The notes: generated by a model not told the origin, from the letters alone. Shown: positions 25,623 to 35,851, counted from the first letter of the stretch. The stretch: 64,000 nt of DNA from Alphaproteobacteria bacterium (GCA_016722515.1 JADKJE010000003.1:124001-188000); one strand, 5' to 3'. Translations and numbers: made by a program.

Positions 25623-28430
25623 GTGCAGCCCCCCAAATTTTTCATGAAACAATGTTTACTGACGACCGCATTAACCCTTGTTCAGGCGACGGCTTATGTA
25701 ACTGTGGGCCATGCACAGGAAGGGCGACAAAATTTTGCTGATTATCAATCCTATTATAATCAGTTGCCGCCAATTGAAATCCATATGGAAGTGCTTGATA
25801 AGTTAAAGGCATCGGCTCCGGTTCCTGGGCAGGCAGTTCCTCCTTCTATGGCTCCGATGTCAGGGCAGTTTTCTAATCCTAATCAGCTTCAAGGTTTGCC
25901 CGCCGGTAACGCTCAACAAGCGGGTGCAAATGTAAAACAAGCATCGGCTGCGAGTGACGTTCAACCCGTTTCAGAAGATGCTGGTTCGAAGAAAAAGTCT
26001 AAATCAAAGAAAAAATCCAGAAAGAAAAATCACGAACAACCTACGCGTGATGAACAGCCTCAAGTGGTTAAAAATGATGAGCAACATGCGCCTATCCAAA
26101 GTAAGCCGCTTGAACACTTGCCTATCCCTCCTGGATCTCGCCCCGTTCCTATGACAGCTCCAACCATGGGGCAGGCAGTGCCTCCAGTGGGACAGCCGTT
26201 TGGCCAGCAACCAATAGCATCTATGGGGCAGCAGCCAATGCCGCCAGTGGGACAATCAGGTGGTCAGCCTCAGCAGCCTTGGAATACACAACAACAAGCA
26301 CCGTTGATGGAGAGGCAACCATTACCTCCTGTAGGACAGCCTCAGTGGCAACAACCAGTAGCACCCACCGTGCAACAGCCAGTGCCGCCAATGTCTCAGC
26401 AGCCAATGCCTCGCAACAGCCAGCAGCCAATACCTCCGATGGATCGCCAGCTGGATCGCCAGCCTATGCCTCAGCAGCAAATGTTACCGATGGATCGTCA
26501 GCCTACTATCCCTCAACAACAGATACCTTGGAGTGGCCAGCAACAGATGCCACCGATGGATCGCCAGCCAGTACCTCAACAGCCGATGCCGCCGGTGGGA
26601 TATTCACAGCAGGCTCCGGCGAGCAACTATCCAATGCAACAACCTTATTCTTCGCAAGGTCAACAGGGATATCAACAAGCTCCTGCTCCTCAATCATGGG
26701 TTAACCAGCCATCGTCTCAACGTGGCTTAGCGCCGGTGGAACAGCCGCGTGAAATCGGAAGTGTGCCTATGGCGCCTGCCGCTCCAGAAAAAATAGACCG
26801 TGCTTCAACAAAACAATCCGCTGAGAACACAGGTTCGTCTGAAGATTCTCAATCGACGAGACGTCATAAGCACAAAAATCCTTCTAAACAGAGAGCCTCT
26901 GAAAATGCCCCGTCTGAATACAAGGCTCCTCAAAAAGTGCCTGCGTTGCAAGAACCGGTAGCGATGCCCGAAGAGGTGCCACCAGTATTAGCTCCGGCTC
27001 CTGCTGAAAAAACATCTAAGAAAAAGGCTCATAAACAGCCTCAGGGAGCTCCTCAACCTGTTGCAGCACCATTGCCAATTCCTGCTGCCATGCCAACAGT
27101 TCCTGCGATGCCTATGCCTTCAAAACCTGAAATTGACTTGCCGCAAGCGCCTGCTCCTAAGGCTGCGGCTGTTAAGCTTCCTGCTCCTCCTGTCAAAGCA
27201 GAGTTACCTAAATTAGAGACGCAACCATCCAAACCTGCGGCTAAACCGGTCGCTAAAAAGGAAGATATCAAAGCTGTAGCTAAACCGGTGGCTCAACCGC
27301 AAGAGCCTTCAGGGGCAGTACCTGTTCCTGATATCGATGAATTGATTCAGGGCAACGCGAATGTGCCACAAGGCCCAGGGGCTAAACCGGCTGTTAGATC
27401 GGCTGTTCCTGCTATGGATATGCCTACGGTCACTTCAACTTCCCATGAAGATAATTCGCTTTCAGTGGTGAATAAAAATGATGTAAAATCGCAGCCTGCG
27501 CTTGCTGTCGTTAATCCTTCATTGCCAATTCCTCCTAAAACGGTAGCAGAGCCAGATTTTGCAATGCCACCTCTGGCAACTCCCGCCATTACCGCGCAGG
27601 TTCCGTCTAAGCCCAAAACAACACCTGTTGCAAAACAGCCTCAAGCAAAAGTGGCGACATCGTCTAAATCATGGGTGCCAAATTGGGTGCCATTTGTGGG
27701 GGGAGATAAAAATTCTGTAGCCAATAAAGCTAAGGAAACGAAGCCTGCTAACGTTTCTCCTAAAAAGGAAACAAAGTCTGCTATGCCTTCGGAACTTCCC
27801 AAACAGGGATTGCCACCATTGCCGGTTCCATCGGGTGAGGGAGCTGCGTTGCCACCACCACCATCCATTGCCGGTAATAAACCACCTTTGCCGGTGATTG
27901 AATCATTACCAGACCTTAATTCGATTCCAAGTCCTGGCAAATTAACAACGGACAAAACGGCACGTCAAACTACCGCTCACGTTGCCACAGTTACTCCCAG
28001 AAACGCTAATTCTTTGGATATACCGGCATTGCCAGTCGTCCCGAAAGAATCGCTGACAATTCCTAAACTACCAGATTCAGCACCCGCCAGTGATTTGCCA
28101 GCGCCTGTATCCACACTTTCAGCTAAACCCTCGATGTCGATTGCTTTCGGTAAATCTTCGACTGTGTTAAGCACGGAAGCAGAAAGCCAACTTAAAACGA
28201 CAGCCCAATCACTTTCTAGAACAGGGCAGCGTGTGAAGTTGATGAGTTATGCCAGTGTCGCTGGGCAGTCTGAGGCGTATGCTCGTCGGATTTCCTTGCA
28301 ACGTGCGATTGCTGTTAGAAACATCCTTACCCAAAATGGAGTGGATGGTGCGAAAGTAAGTGTCCAGGTCGTTGGTGAAGATCCTAGCAATAAAGAGAGC
28401 GATCGGGTTGATTTACTAAAAGTGAATTAG
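25623..28430 (+). CDS. Pro/Gln-rich exported protein with C-terminal OmpA-like domain
   Basis: 935 residues from a GTG with AGGA upstream; an ATG at 25644 is the alternative. Signal peptide ends GHAQ. The middle is low-complexity: a Lys-rich stretch near 120-140, then many PMDRQPMPQQ/PPVGQ units (about 190-340), then Pro/Ala/Lys-rich sequence. The last 100 residues (SIAFGKSSTVLSTEAESQL...RISLQRAIAVRNILTQNGV) resemble the OmpA peptidoglycan-binding fold. The protein may span the periplasm and anchor to the wall. Low-complexity DNA repeats could vary in number. Confidence 0.7.
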   Translation: MQPPKFFMKQCLLTTALTLVQATAYVTVGHAQEGRQNFADYQSYYNQLPPIEIHMEVLDKLKASAPVPGQAVPPSMAPMSGQFSNPNQLQGLPAGNAQQAGANVKQASAASDVQPVSEDAGSKKKSKSKKKSRKKNHEQPTRDEQPQVVKNDEQHAPIQSKPLEHLPIPPGSRPVPMTAPTMGQAVPPVGQPFGQQPIASMGQQPMPPVGQSGGQPQQPWNTQQQAPLMERQPLPPVGQPQWQQPVAPTVQQPVPPMSQQPMPRNSQQPIPPMDRQLDRQPMPQQQMLPMDRQPTIPQQQIPWSGQQQMPPMDRQPVPQQPMPPVGYSQQAPASNYPMQQPYSSQGQQGYQQAPAPQSWVNQPSSQRGLAPVEQPREIGSVPMAPAAPEKIDRASTKQSAENTGSSEDSQSTRRHKHKNPSKQRASENAPSEYKAPQKVPALQEPVAMPEEVPPVLAPAPAEKTSKKKAHKQPQGAPQPVAAPLPIPAAMPTVPAMPMPSKPEIDLPQAPAPKAAAVKLPAPPVKAELPKLETQPSKPAAKPVAKKEDIKAVAKPVAQPQEPSGAVPVPDIDELIQGNANVPQGPGAKPAVRSAVPAMDMPTVTSTSHEDNSLSVVNKNDVKSQPALAVVNPSLPIPPKTVAEPDFAMPPLATPAITAQVPSKPKTTPVAKQPQAKVATSSKSWVPNWVPFVGGDKNSVANKAKETKPANVSPKKETKSAMPSELPKQGLPPLPVPSGEGAALPPPPSIAGNKPPLPVIESLPDLNSIPSPGKLTTDKTARQTTAHVATVTPRNANSLDIPALPVVPKESLTIPKLPDSAPASDLPAPVSTLSAKPSMSIAFGKSSTVLSTEAESQLKTTAQSLSRTGQRVKLMSYASVAGQSEAYARRISLQRAIAVRNILTQNGVDGAKVSVQVVGEDPSNKESDRVDLLKVN

Positions 28431-28487
28431 AATCCCAATGTTCCTTGTTTGCCTGACTCGTGGATGAGGAAACAATAGTGCTTGAAA

Positions 28488-28528
28488 AATAATCCCTAGA
28501 ACGGTTAAGATGATAACAAGGGATTATT
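28488..28528. promoter_or_regulatory. Inverted repeat before the FliB-like gene
   Basis: AATAATCCCT at 28488-28497 and AGGGATTATT at 28519-28528 form a perfect 10-bp inverted repeat ten bases before the ATG. It could be an operator, or a hairpin that ends the OmpA-like gene transcript. Confidence 0.4.
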
Positions 28529-28537
28529 GGGGGGACT

Positions 28538-29707
28538 ATGGGGGATTCAACGTTACCAATTACACAACATCGCTATATCCAAGAATTTCAATGCTTAACA
28601 GATCGTTGCCCTGATACATGCTGTAGTGGCACGTGGGGTATGCAGATTGGCGATCGGATAGTTGACCTTTATCAACAAGCAGCTCCTGAGTTGCTTGATA
28701 TGGTTAAAGAACATGAGAATGGCTTAAAAGTAATCGCGTGTGATACGGCAGGAAATTGCAGCCAGTATGATCAGGGTTTATGCCGAGTGCATGCCAGCTA
28801 TGGTGAAACATTTCTGGGAGATGCCTGTTATTTTTATCCGCGCATTGTTCGCACCGTAGGTGGTAAGCCGCTGATGATGGGGGCTCTTTCGTGTCCAGAG
28901 GTAGCACGGCTGGCACTTTATACTGAACAGCCTTTTCAGCGCTTAGAAGGTCAGATTACCCGTTTGCCGGAGAATGTGAAGGACATTGTACCCGACCCTT
29001 TGAATCGTAACAATGTGTTTTCTATTCATGATTTATGCTTAACCATGGTTGAAGATACGAGTGTAAACGCTGATTTTTCAGCACTTCGTTTGTTATCAAT
29101 TGGATTATCATTGGATAATTTGGCTGTATCGATGTGGCCAGTGGCATTGCCTTTTTATATTAGTTCAGTCGACCAACGTTTGCAATTATATGGTATTCAA
29201 AAAAATCGAAAATCATTTAAATATGAAAAGATAATAGCGCTACTTCATTTTTTGGTTCATGCCAAAACATCACCAAAAGTAAAGCAGTTATTCTGTATTT
29301 TAGAAGATATCGTTTATCGTTATCCAGGCAATAATCTGGATGATGAGGTGGAGGCTGTATGGAGCCAGGAAGCTGGAGAGCAAGGGGAGAGGGTACTCTC
29401 CAGATGGCTGCAAGCAACGGTCGTGACGGATAATTTTCCTTTTGCTGGGATTGCATCATCAGCAGGAGATCGAGCCAGATTGATCACCATCCGTTATTTT
29501 GTCTTAAAGGGAATATTGCAATTATTGACTTACAAACAAGGGGGCTTCATCGATGCTGAAGAGGTGATCGTTGTGGTTTATCGGATGTCTCGTTTGTTTG
29601 ACCATTTATCAACGGCTGATTACCTCTTGGATAGTTGTAAAAAACTAGGTATTTACCATTTCGATGACCTTGCATGTTTATTAGAGTATAACCGTGAATT
29701 GGCTTGA
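28538..29707 (+). CDS. FliB-like lysine-N-methylase (putative)
   Basis: 389 residues. The N-terminal cysteine cluster FQCLTDRCPDTCCSGTW (C19, C24, C28, C29) and the later NCSQYDQGLCRVH...ACYFYPR segment match flagellin lysine-N-methylases of the FliB family, which methylate surface lysines of flagellin. The rest is helical and poorly conserved. The window also carries flagellar genes but 16 kb away; flagellin itself is not seen, so the substrate is inferred. Start ATG at 28538 has a GGGGG stretch upstream. Confidence 0.7.
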   Translation: MGDSTLPITQHRYIQEFQCLTDRCPDTCCSGTWGMQIGDRIVDLYQQAAPELLDMVKEHENGLKVIACDTAGNCSQYDQGLCRVHASYGETFLGDACYFYPRIVRTVGGKPLMMGALSCPEVARLALYTEQPFQRLEGQITRLPENVKDIVPDPLNRNNVFSIHDLCLTMVEDTSVNADFSALRLLSIGLSLDNLAVSMWPVALPFYISSVDQRLQLYGIQKNRKSFKYEKIIALLHFLVHAKTSPKVKQLFCILEDIVYRYPGNNLDDEVEAVWSQEAGEQGERVLSRWLQATVVTDNFPFAGIASSAGDRARLITIRYFVLKGILQLLTYKQGGFIDAEEVIVVVYRMSRLFDHLSTADYLLDSCKKLGIYHFDDLACLLEYNRELA

Positions 29708-29708
29708 A

Positions 29709-29737
29709 TAGACTTTTAGATGATTGTGCAGTATAAT
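29709..29737 (+). promoter_or_regulatory. Sigma-70-type promoter of rnj
   Basis: TAGACT, 17 bases, then a perfect TATAAT (29732-29737). The ATG of the RNase J gene follows 33 bases later. Confidence 0.65.
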
Positions 29738-29770
29738 AGCCCCCTTTGACATCGGAGATACAGAAATAAC

Positions 29771-31444
29771 ATGACCCTTAATTTTAATAAACTGAAAGAC
29801 CAGCTATTATTTGTACCGCTTGGCGGATCTGGCGAAATTGGAATGAACCTAAATTTATATCATCATCAAGGGAAGTGGTTAATCGTTGATATCGGAGCTG
29901 GCTTTGCAGATGAATATTTTCCTGGGGTGGATATGCTTGTTCCCGATATCACTTTTTTGGAAGGAATCCAAAAAGATATCGTAGGAGCTGTCTTTACCCA
30001 TGCCCACGAAGATCATATCGGTGCTGTACAATATGTGTGGGATAAAATTAGATGTCCTATTTATGCGACTCCATTTACAGCGGCATTGCTCAGAGAAAAA
30101 CTGAAAGAAGTTGATTTTGGCAAAGAAGTGAAAATCAATCTGGTCCAGCCTGGATCAGCCTTTTCCGTGGCTTCCTTTAATTTAGAATATGTACAGCTTA
30201 CGCACTCTGTGCCAGAAATGAATGCTATTTTTATTCGTACCGCCCAAGGCAATATCCTCCATACAGGAGACTGGAAGTTTGACCCTAGGCCGGTTGTTGG
30301 GCCCAGTTCGGATTTTGATAAACTTAAACGTTTTGCTGATGAAGGGGTACTCGCCCTGGTAGGCGATTCTACGAACGTCTTCAAAAAAGAAGCGTCTGGT
30401 TCAGAAGGTGATTTGGAAGAAAGTATTTCCAACTTGGTTAATGGTGCTAAAGGATTGGTAATCGTAGCAACGTTTGCCTCTAACGTAGCCAGGATTGAAA
30501 CCATTGCCAAAGCGGCACAAAAAGCAGGCCGTCGACTCATGGTCGCTGGCCGTTCGATCCATCGTATTGTTAAATGCGCTAAGGAAACAGGTTATTTGCG
30601 TGATGTGCCTGAGTATTTGGATGAAAGCGAATTTTCGAAGCATAAACGTGAAGATCTGCTGATTTTATGCACGGGGTGTCAGGGAGAACCACGGGCGGCT
30701 CTAAATCGTATTGTTGGTAATAGCCATCGTAATATTAAAATCAAAAAAGGCGATTCGGTTATCTTCTCTTCCAAAATTATTCCAGGAAATGATAAGCGTA
30801 TTTCATGGTTAATGAACCAGCTTGCTCGTTTAGGGATTGAAGTCATGACCGAACGTGATCATTTTGTGCACGTATCGGGTCACCCATCGCGTAATGAATT
30901 ACAACACATGTATGAACTTGTTCGTCCGCATGTCGCTATTCCGGTACATGGTGAAGTGGTGCATATCCACGAACATGCCAAAATGGCACTTGAATGGGGA
31001 GTGCCCCATGCTGTCCAGGTTGAAGATGGTTGTGTTGTCCGTTTAAGCCATGAAAAAACCGAAATTATTGGCCAGGTTCAAGCCCGTCAATTGGCGCTAG
31101 ATGGTCATACCTTCCTACCAGGTGATAGTGCTGTTATGCGGATGCGCCGTAAAATGAAACGGGAAGGCATAATCATTGCATTCCTGTCGATCACCTCGCG
31201 TGGTGAATTACTAGGCGATGTAGTCCTAACCGCTCCAGGCTTACTGGATAAGCGTGAAGATAAAGATTTAATATTGGATATTGCTGAAGAAGTCAGCGTA
31301 GCCGTGACGAATCAATATCGCGGCAAGAAAAATCTGGATAAACCTTTCATTGAAAATATAACGAAAGGAGTTATCAATCGGATGATTCAGGAAGAAATTG
31401 GAAAATCGCCGGTGATAGAAGTTCATATTCAAGAAATTGATTAA
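29771..31444 (+). CDS. rnj: Ribonuclease J
   Basis: 557 residues. Metallo-beta-lactamase/beta-CASP nuclease: zinc motif THAHEDHIGA, then HTGDWKFD, GDSTN, SSKIIPGND, and HVSGHPSRNEL with IPVHGE. A C-terminal dimerisation region completes the usual length. It combines endonuclease and 5'-3' exonuclease activity in RNA decay and rRNA maturation and is typical of alphaproteobacteria. ratA follows after 17 bases. Confidence 0.96.
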   Translation: MTLNFNKLKDQLLFVPLGGSGEIGMNLNLYHHQGKWLIVDIGAGFADEYFPGVDMLVPDITFLEGIQKDIVGAVFTHAHEDHIGAVQYVWDKIRCPIYATPFTAALLREKLKEVDFGKEVKINLVQPGSAFSVASFNLEYVQLTHSVPEMNAIFIRTAQGNILHTGDWKFDPRPVVGPSSDFDKLKRFADEGVLALVGDSTNVFKKEASGSEGDLEESISNLVNGAKGLVIVATFASNVARIETIAKAAQKAGRRLMVAGRSIHRIVKCAKETGYLRDVPEYLDESEFSKHKREDLLILCTGCQGEPRAALNRIVGNSHRNIKIKKGDSVIFSSKIIPGNDKRISWLMNQLARLGIEVMTERDHFVHVSGHPSRNELQHMYELVRPHVAIPVHGEVVHIHEHAKMALEWGVPHAVQVEDGCVVRLSHEKTEIIGQVQARQLALDGHTFLPGDSAVMRMRRKMKREGIIIAFLSITSRGELLGDVVLTAPGLLDKREDKDLILDIAEEVSVAVTNQYRGKKNLDKPFIENITKGVINRMIQEEIGKSPVIEVHIQEID

Positions 31445-31461
31445 TTATTGATACCTTGCCT

Positions 31462-31905
31462 ATGCCCGTTTTTCACGATCAAAAAACATTGCCTTACTCG
31501 CCGATACAGGTCTTTGAGTTAGTTGCTGATATTGGCAGTTACCAGGATTTTCTCCCCTGGTGCAAACAATCGCGGATTATAAAACGGGAAGGCAACATGG
31601 CTGTAGCAGATTTGACGATTGCGTTTAAAGGATTTTCATCGATGTATACGTCGGAGGTGTTTTTTATACCACCGACTGTCACCACACCAGGTGAGGTAAA
31701 GGCTATTTCTATTAATGGTCCTTTTAAACAACTTACGTCAACCTGGTTCATTGCTCCTGATCCTGCGGGAAGTCTGATTGACTTTAGAGTTGAATTTACC
31801 TTCAATTCAGGATTATTGGAAGCAATGCTTGGTGGGGTATTTACACGTGCCCAGGAAAAGTTGATTGCCGCGTTTTTGGAACGAGCACATACATTATATG
31901 GCTAA
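31462..31905 (+). CDS. ratA: RatA/Coq10-type START domain protein
   Basis: 147 residues from MPVFHDQKTLPYSPIQVFEL; a TTG at 31456 is also in frame. The ligand-binding fold is clear: VADIGSYQDFLPWCKQSRI, ADLTIAFKGFSSMYTSEV and LEAMLGGVFTRAQEKLIAAF. The family binds ubiquinone-like lipids (Coq10) or, in E. coli, affects 70S association (RatA); which applies here is open. Co-transcription with rnj is likely. Confidence 0.88.
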   Translation: MPVFHDQKTLPYSPIQVFELVADIGSYQDFLPWCKQSRIIKREGNMAVADLTIAFKGFSSMYTSEVFFIPPTVTTPGEVKAISINGPFKQLTSTWFIAPDPAGSLIDFRVEFTFNSGLLEAMLGGVFTRAQEKLIAAFLERAHTLYG

Positions 31906-32122
31906 GGCTCAATCCATCACAAGCTAATGAACCAGGCCGCATAGGGTTTAATGTTCTGGTATGTTTGTTGATGTTTGGGTTAAATATGCCAACAATATTC
32001 CCTGCTTCTATAGACTTTAGTATCCTCGTTGCTGGCTGCAAATAATGGAGGCAAAACGAAAATGAAAACGTTTTAGTGCGCAAGATAGGGTAGTAACTGG
32101 TTGTTAGGCGTGACGGGCATGC

Positions 32123-32153
32123 AAACAAGCCATGTAAGTTACATGGCTTGTTT
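32123..32153. terminator. Bidirectional terminator-like palindrome
   Basis: A perfect 15-bp inverted repeat about one central base: AAACAAGCCATGTAA then TTACATGGCTTGTTT. A and T runs at the ends make it usable in both directions, and it lies between the convergent ratA and the 957-residue gene. The remaining gap from 31906 shows no gene. Confidence 0.75.
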
Positions 32154-32177
32154 AAGATTCATAAGTTTAATCATCTA

Positions 32178-35051
32178 TTATACGGAGCGGTTCCCCCTAC
32201 TTTCCCAGCGTTCTTTTTGATGTTGCTCGCATACATGTTTTTGAGCTTCTTGAAGCATTTCCTTAGGGTCTTTTTTCATTTTTTCACAAACTGACTCAAA
32301 ATTACCAAGGGTCAAACATACATACGACATACCACGGAACTTTGTTTTTTCAGGCATATTATTGCCAATCTGAGGAATCGTAATCGTTATATTTCTTCCT
32401 TCTTGCCCGAATGTCTCTCTAAAGAAATTGATAAGTTCTGATCGGGCTTTTTCAGCACCCTCACCTTTATTCTTTAGTCTTATAATAAACTGATAAGGAA
32501 CAACAATATTGTTGGTCTTATTAGATAATTGTTCAATAGCCTGTTCATACTTTTTAAGAGAAAAATCCCTATTAACCGACGTAACCCATTGATCATTGAC
32601 TTCTTTGCCTAGATCTAATGTTTCATTCAATGTGACAACCATAGGCTGGTTTTGATACTCAACCTCCTGTGATAAACATTGAATTTGAAAATCAACAGTA
32701 TCGTTAAAGGCTAATTGTTTTTGATGCGGTCTATTCTCTCGTGCATTCAGTTCTGCGGCACGCTCCCTTAGCAATGCAAATTCATAATCCTTCATAATTT
32801 GCGTTTGCACCTTAAGTGATAATTTTCCTAAACTTCCGAACTCAATATGAGGAAAAATTGCGTGCGTAAACGAATAAATAAGCTCGTCTTTACAAGTGTC
32901 TCTCTGCAATACAACTTTCTTGTCATTAACAGGTATATCCTTCGCAATTTTAGATGGGTCTTTAAGATTCACTAAATATTTATCTACCGTCTTTTTTAAA
33001 TATGTATCGATCGTACCAGGACAGACTTTTTCAACAAAATCAACAGGAATGATAATTCTCATATCATCACCTGATTCTAACTTATATACTTTTGTGAGGT
33101 TTTTTAAATAACGTAACCGTTCTCCTTGCGTGGGCCGCAAAATAACATTTTTAGCATCATAAAAATGCTTCCTATTTTCTCTGGCTTCAATTATTTCAAT
33201 GTGACTTTGATGCTGTTGTAATACAGTTTTGGCCTCTTCTTGTTTATTGTGAACGAGAAGTGCAAAACGATTTAAACCAGAAATAATTTCATTATTTTGG
33301 TTAACAATAATCGTTTGATTGCGTGATGAAGCTATGAAGGGGTCCGAAATCTCAATGTTTTTAAATGTTTCAAGTAGAGCATTATATTCGTTTTTAGACG
33401 CTTCGGGAATCAGAATAAGCTTTAAAGGCATATTAGACAATTTTTCATACGTAAGTTTGTACGTCCTGCCATCGTCATCAGGAGGGAAAATATTGATATT
33501 CCGCTTTGTCCAGCCTTCCTGTATTTTAGGATAGGCTTCCTTGTATTCACTGACTAATTTAAATAAGCTTGGAAAATCGCGGGTTGATAAAAGCGGTTCA
33601 AAGAAAAGTATCTCTAGACATTTATCGAAACTATCTTGGGGATTGTTTTCATTTCGTAGTTTTCCTACTGCAGGATGCTGCATATGAGCAATTGTCGGCA
33701 ATCCTAGATATTGGGAAAATAACTGGCGCAAATTGATAGTAGTAACCTCTTTGATATTAGCGGTAACCTTCTTTTGGAAAGAGTACTCAAGATCAGATAC
33801 TGCATTTTTTCTTGGCTCCATGTCATTGCTTTGTGTCAGCCTTAATATTTCGACCGCATCATCAATATTAATGGTACACAAATTATTATATGCACTTATA
33901 ATATCATGCGTATGTTGACACTGTAGAATATCTGCCATGTCGCTAATAATATGTTTTTCAAACAATGTTTTTAGTTCCTTCAAGTGTTTACCCAGTTCTC
34001 CTTCCTCTTGCGAGTAAGATTTTTTTAATGTAGTACGTGGCGTGGCTGAAAATGTGCATAATTCATTATTTTTATCCGAAAGCATCTGCTTAGGATCGGT
34101 TGAAATTAAATATTGTTGAATATTGTTGATTAATTCTAATACTGTATCATTTTTTACACTTTGTTTTAAAAGAAAATTTTCCAATATAATCAGTGCATGA
34201 GAGAGGGGTAAATCACCTAATTTTTCTATTATACCTTTGCTGCCATTTGCTTTAAATTCAAAGACAGTTAGCAATTTAGGATGGATAAATGTATCGCTGA
34301 TATCGTGAGAGAATTTACTTAAAACACCTATTTCTTCAACACCGTTAAAGCATCCAAATTGTGTAAAAGCGGTGGCCATATGCAAATGTTGTTTGTGTGC
34401 CTGAGTTGACTGCGTTTTAAATGCGGGATGATTAGCAATGTCAGCGGCTGTTTGTGAGATTTTAGTATGGCTTGGATTTTTTTTACTAGAGACTTTTATT
34501 TCAAGTTTTCTACCTTTTGCATACATGCGTTGGCAATACGAAACATCTCTTAGTAAGTTAACAAAGCGCGTATCAAAACCTAAATAATTTTTTAAAAAAT
34601 GTTCAGTAGAAGCCGGATTAATAATCAGTTGAAAACTATATTGACGGCTGGTTTCGTCATATTCCACCAGTGGGATAATAAAGGACGCAGCTTCTTGCAT
34701 TTCCAGTGTTCGGTAAAATCGGGCCGCTTTTTTTACATCGTTAAAGATAAGTGTAACGCTTCCCTGGTCAAAACGAACCTGAATATCCTGCTGTACCAAC
34801 TCGGCATGTTTTTGACAGATAACTAATTGAATAGAGCCATTTGGCGTTCGGTCGATCCAATGATTATCATCAAAAATCTTTCCGTGATTAACTTTACTTT
34901 TGAATGAGCCTTTTAGGGAACGAACTACTTTGTTAGCTTTTTTGGCACTCTCGGTGGAAAAAGGATTTTTATAGGTTGACTCAGTAATATACTGTTGATT
35001 TTCAGGATTTTCCCAACTTGGATTAAACAATGAATAACTGTTCTTTGACAT
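32178..35051 (-). CDS. Large unrecognised protein (957 residues)
   Basis: Long uninterrupted ORF behind AGGAGAG. No signal peptide or membrane helix. I cannot assign a family. It is rich in Lys, Asn, Gln and charged helices; the N-terminus (SYSLFNPSWENPENQQY) is polar and unstructured, as in many type IV secretion substrates, and the C-terminus ends in a very polar KERWESRGNRSV. Similar size and composition to the other large orphan genes here (42076, 45324, 56458) suggest an effector-like class, which is inference only. Confidence 0.55.
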   Translation of the reverse strand: MSKNSYSLFNPSWENPENQQYITESTYKNPFSTESAKKANKVVRSLKGSFKSKVNHGKIFDDNHWIDRTPNGSIQLVICQKHAELVQQDIQVRFDQGSVTLIFNDVKKAARFYRTLEMQEAASFIIPLVEYDETSRQYSFQLIINPASTEHFLKNYLGFDTRFVNLLRDVSYCQRMYAKGRKLEIKVSSKKNPSHTKISQTAADIANHPAFKTQSTQAHKQHLHMATAFTQFGCFNGVEEIGVLSKFSHDISDTFIHPKLLTVFEFKANGSKGIIEKLGDLPLSHALIILENFLLKQSVKNDTVLELINNIQQYLISTDPKQMLSDKNNELCTFSATPRTTLKKSYSQEEGELGKHLKELKTLFEKHIISDMADILQCQHTHDIISAYNNLCTINIDDAVEILRLTQSNDMEPRKNAVSDLEYSFQKKVTANIKEVTTINLRQLFSQYLGLPTIAHMQHPAVGKLRNENNPQDSFDKCLEILFFEPLLSTRDFPSLFKLVSEYKEAYPKIQEGWTKRNINIFPPDDDGRTYKLTYEKLSNMPLKLILIPEASKNEYNALLETFKNIEISDPFIASSRNQTIIVNQNNEIISGLNRFALLVHNKQEEAKTVLQQHQSHIEIIEARENRKHFYDAKNVILRPTQGERLRYLKNLTKVYKLESGDDMRIIIPVDFVEKVCPGTIDTYLKKTVDKYLVNLKDPSKIAKDIPVNDKKVVLQRDTCKDELIYSFTHAIFPHIEFGSLGKLSLKVQTQIMKDYEFALLRERAAELNARENRPHQKQLAFNDTVDFQIQCLSQEVEYQNQPMVVTLNETLDLGKEVNDQWVTSVNRDFSLKKYEQAIEQLSNKTNNIVVPYQFIIRLKNKGEGAEKARSELINFFRETFGQEGRNITITIPQIGNNMPEKTKFRGMSYVCLTLGNFESVCEKMKKDPKEMLQEAQKHVCEQHQKERWESRGNRSV

Positions 35052-35350
35052 TTTATACTCTCCTGTGAATTTTATTTATGACATGCTATACCCATTAGAG
35101 ATAATATTCAATTCTTAAAATATTCATTGATGATAAAGTTAAATACACTTAAGAATTAAACACACTTAACTAAAGGTTGCCTCAGTAGAAATAAACGCCG
35201 GGCCTGTTGTGAAATGAAGGGAGACAACGTACGATGTTTGTTAACTGACAAACACTTCAAAACGATGCTGCATATGGCGTCCTATATGGACGCGGAGTGT
35301 GTTTTAATAAGAAAATGAGTGTATTTCTTGGGAGCGTAAGCGCGCCTCGC
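35052..35350. other. Non-coding gap
   Basis: AT-rich upstream region of the 957-residue gene, with a short hairpin GCGTCC-TATAT-GGACGC at 35278-35294. I see no gene in it. Confidence 0.4.
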
Positions 35351-35851
35351 TTATGGTCCAAGTGCCTTGAAGAAAGGATCCCTTAAATTGCCGAATACAG
35401 CATCGTCTGGAGCGGTAGGGTAAATCCCATTGAGCCCTTGAATATTCCCGCTTAAAATCGGTGATCCCCAAGGGGCGGTTTGGTCGGCATTAGGTATAAT
35501 CTGAATATCGTCATGCGGTAAGCGGTAACGTACGCTGAATTCACGGGTCATACCGTAGGTGTAGTTACGGCAGTAAGTAAAGGAATCTTTCCAGGCTTTA
35601 TAATAAACCTCGTTATGCACTAATTCGGCGCTTTGTGTGTAATGATAAAACGTTTTAAAGAAGTCATTACCCATGGCTGATATACCCGACTCGCATCCTT
35701 GCTTCCAACCTAACTGATATTCAATAGGAGCATTTTCGGGCATGTGTGTAAAAATCCTGGCCATAGGTCTCACATCGGCGATACAGGCAGATAAAGCTAT
35801 ACATCCTAATGCTATGATAAAGGCGCGTATCAGGTGATTAAAGCAACGCAT
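35351..35851 (-). CDS. GW-GC/YC family lipoprotein, paralogue A
   Basis: 166 residues. The lipobox LSAC gives a predicted lipoprotein. The shared domain reads YQLGWKQGCESGISAMGNDF, then FKTFYHY, then YYKAWKDSFTYC. This member is the longest, with a unique 60-residue Pro/Asn-rich tail. It is last in the operon, nine bases after paralogue B. No function is known to me; the two conserved cysteines could form a disulphide. Confidence 0.7.
   Translation of the reverse strand: MRCFNHLIRAFIIALGCIALSACIADVRPMARIFTHMPENAPIEYQLGWKQGCESGISAMGNDFFKTFYHYTQSAELVHNEVYYKAWKDSFTYCRNYTYGMTREFSVRYRLPHDDIQIIPNADQTAPWGSPILSGNIQGLNGIYPTAPDDAVFGNLRDPFFKALGP

Noticed and set aside
26004..28174. Several 60-140-codon ORFs opposite or out of frame with the OmpA-like gene
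   Set aside because: They arise from the low-complexity Pro/Gln codons and have no ribosome sites.
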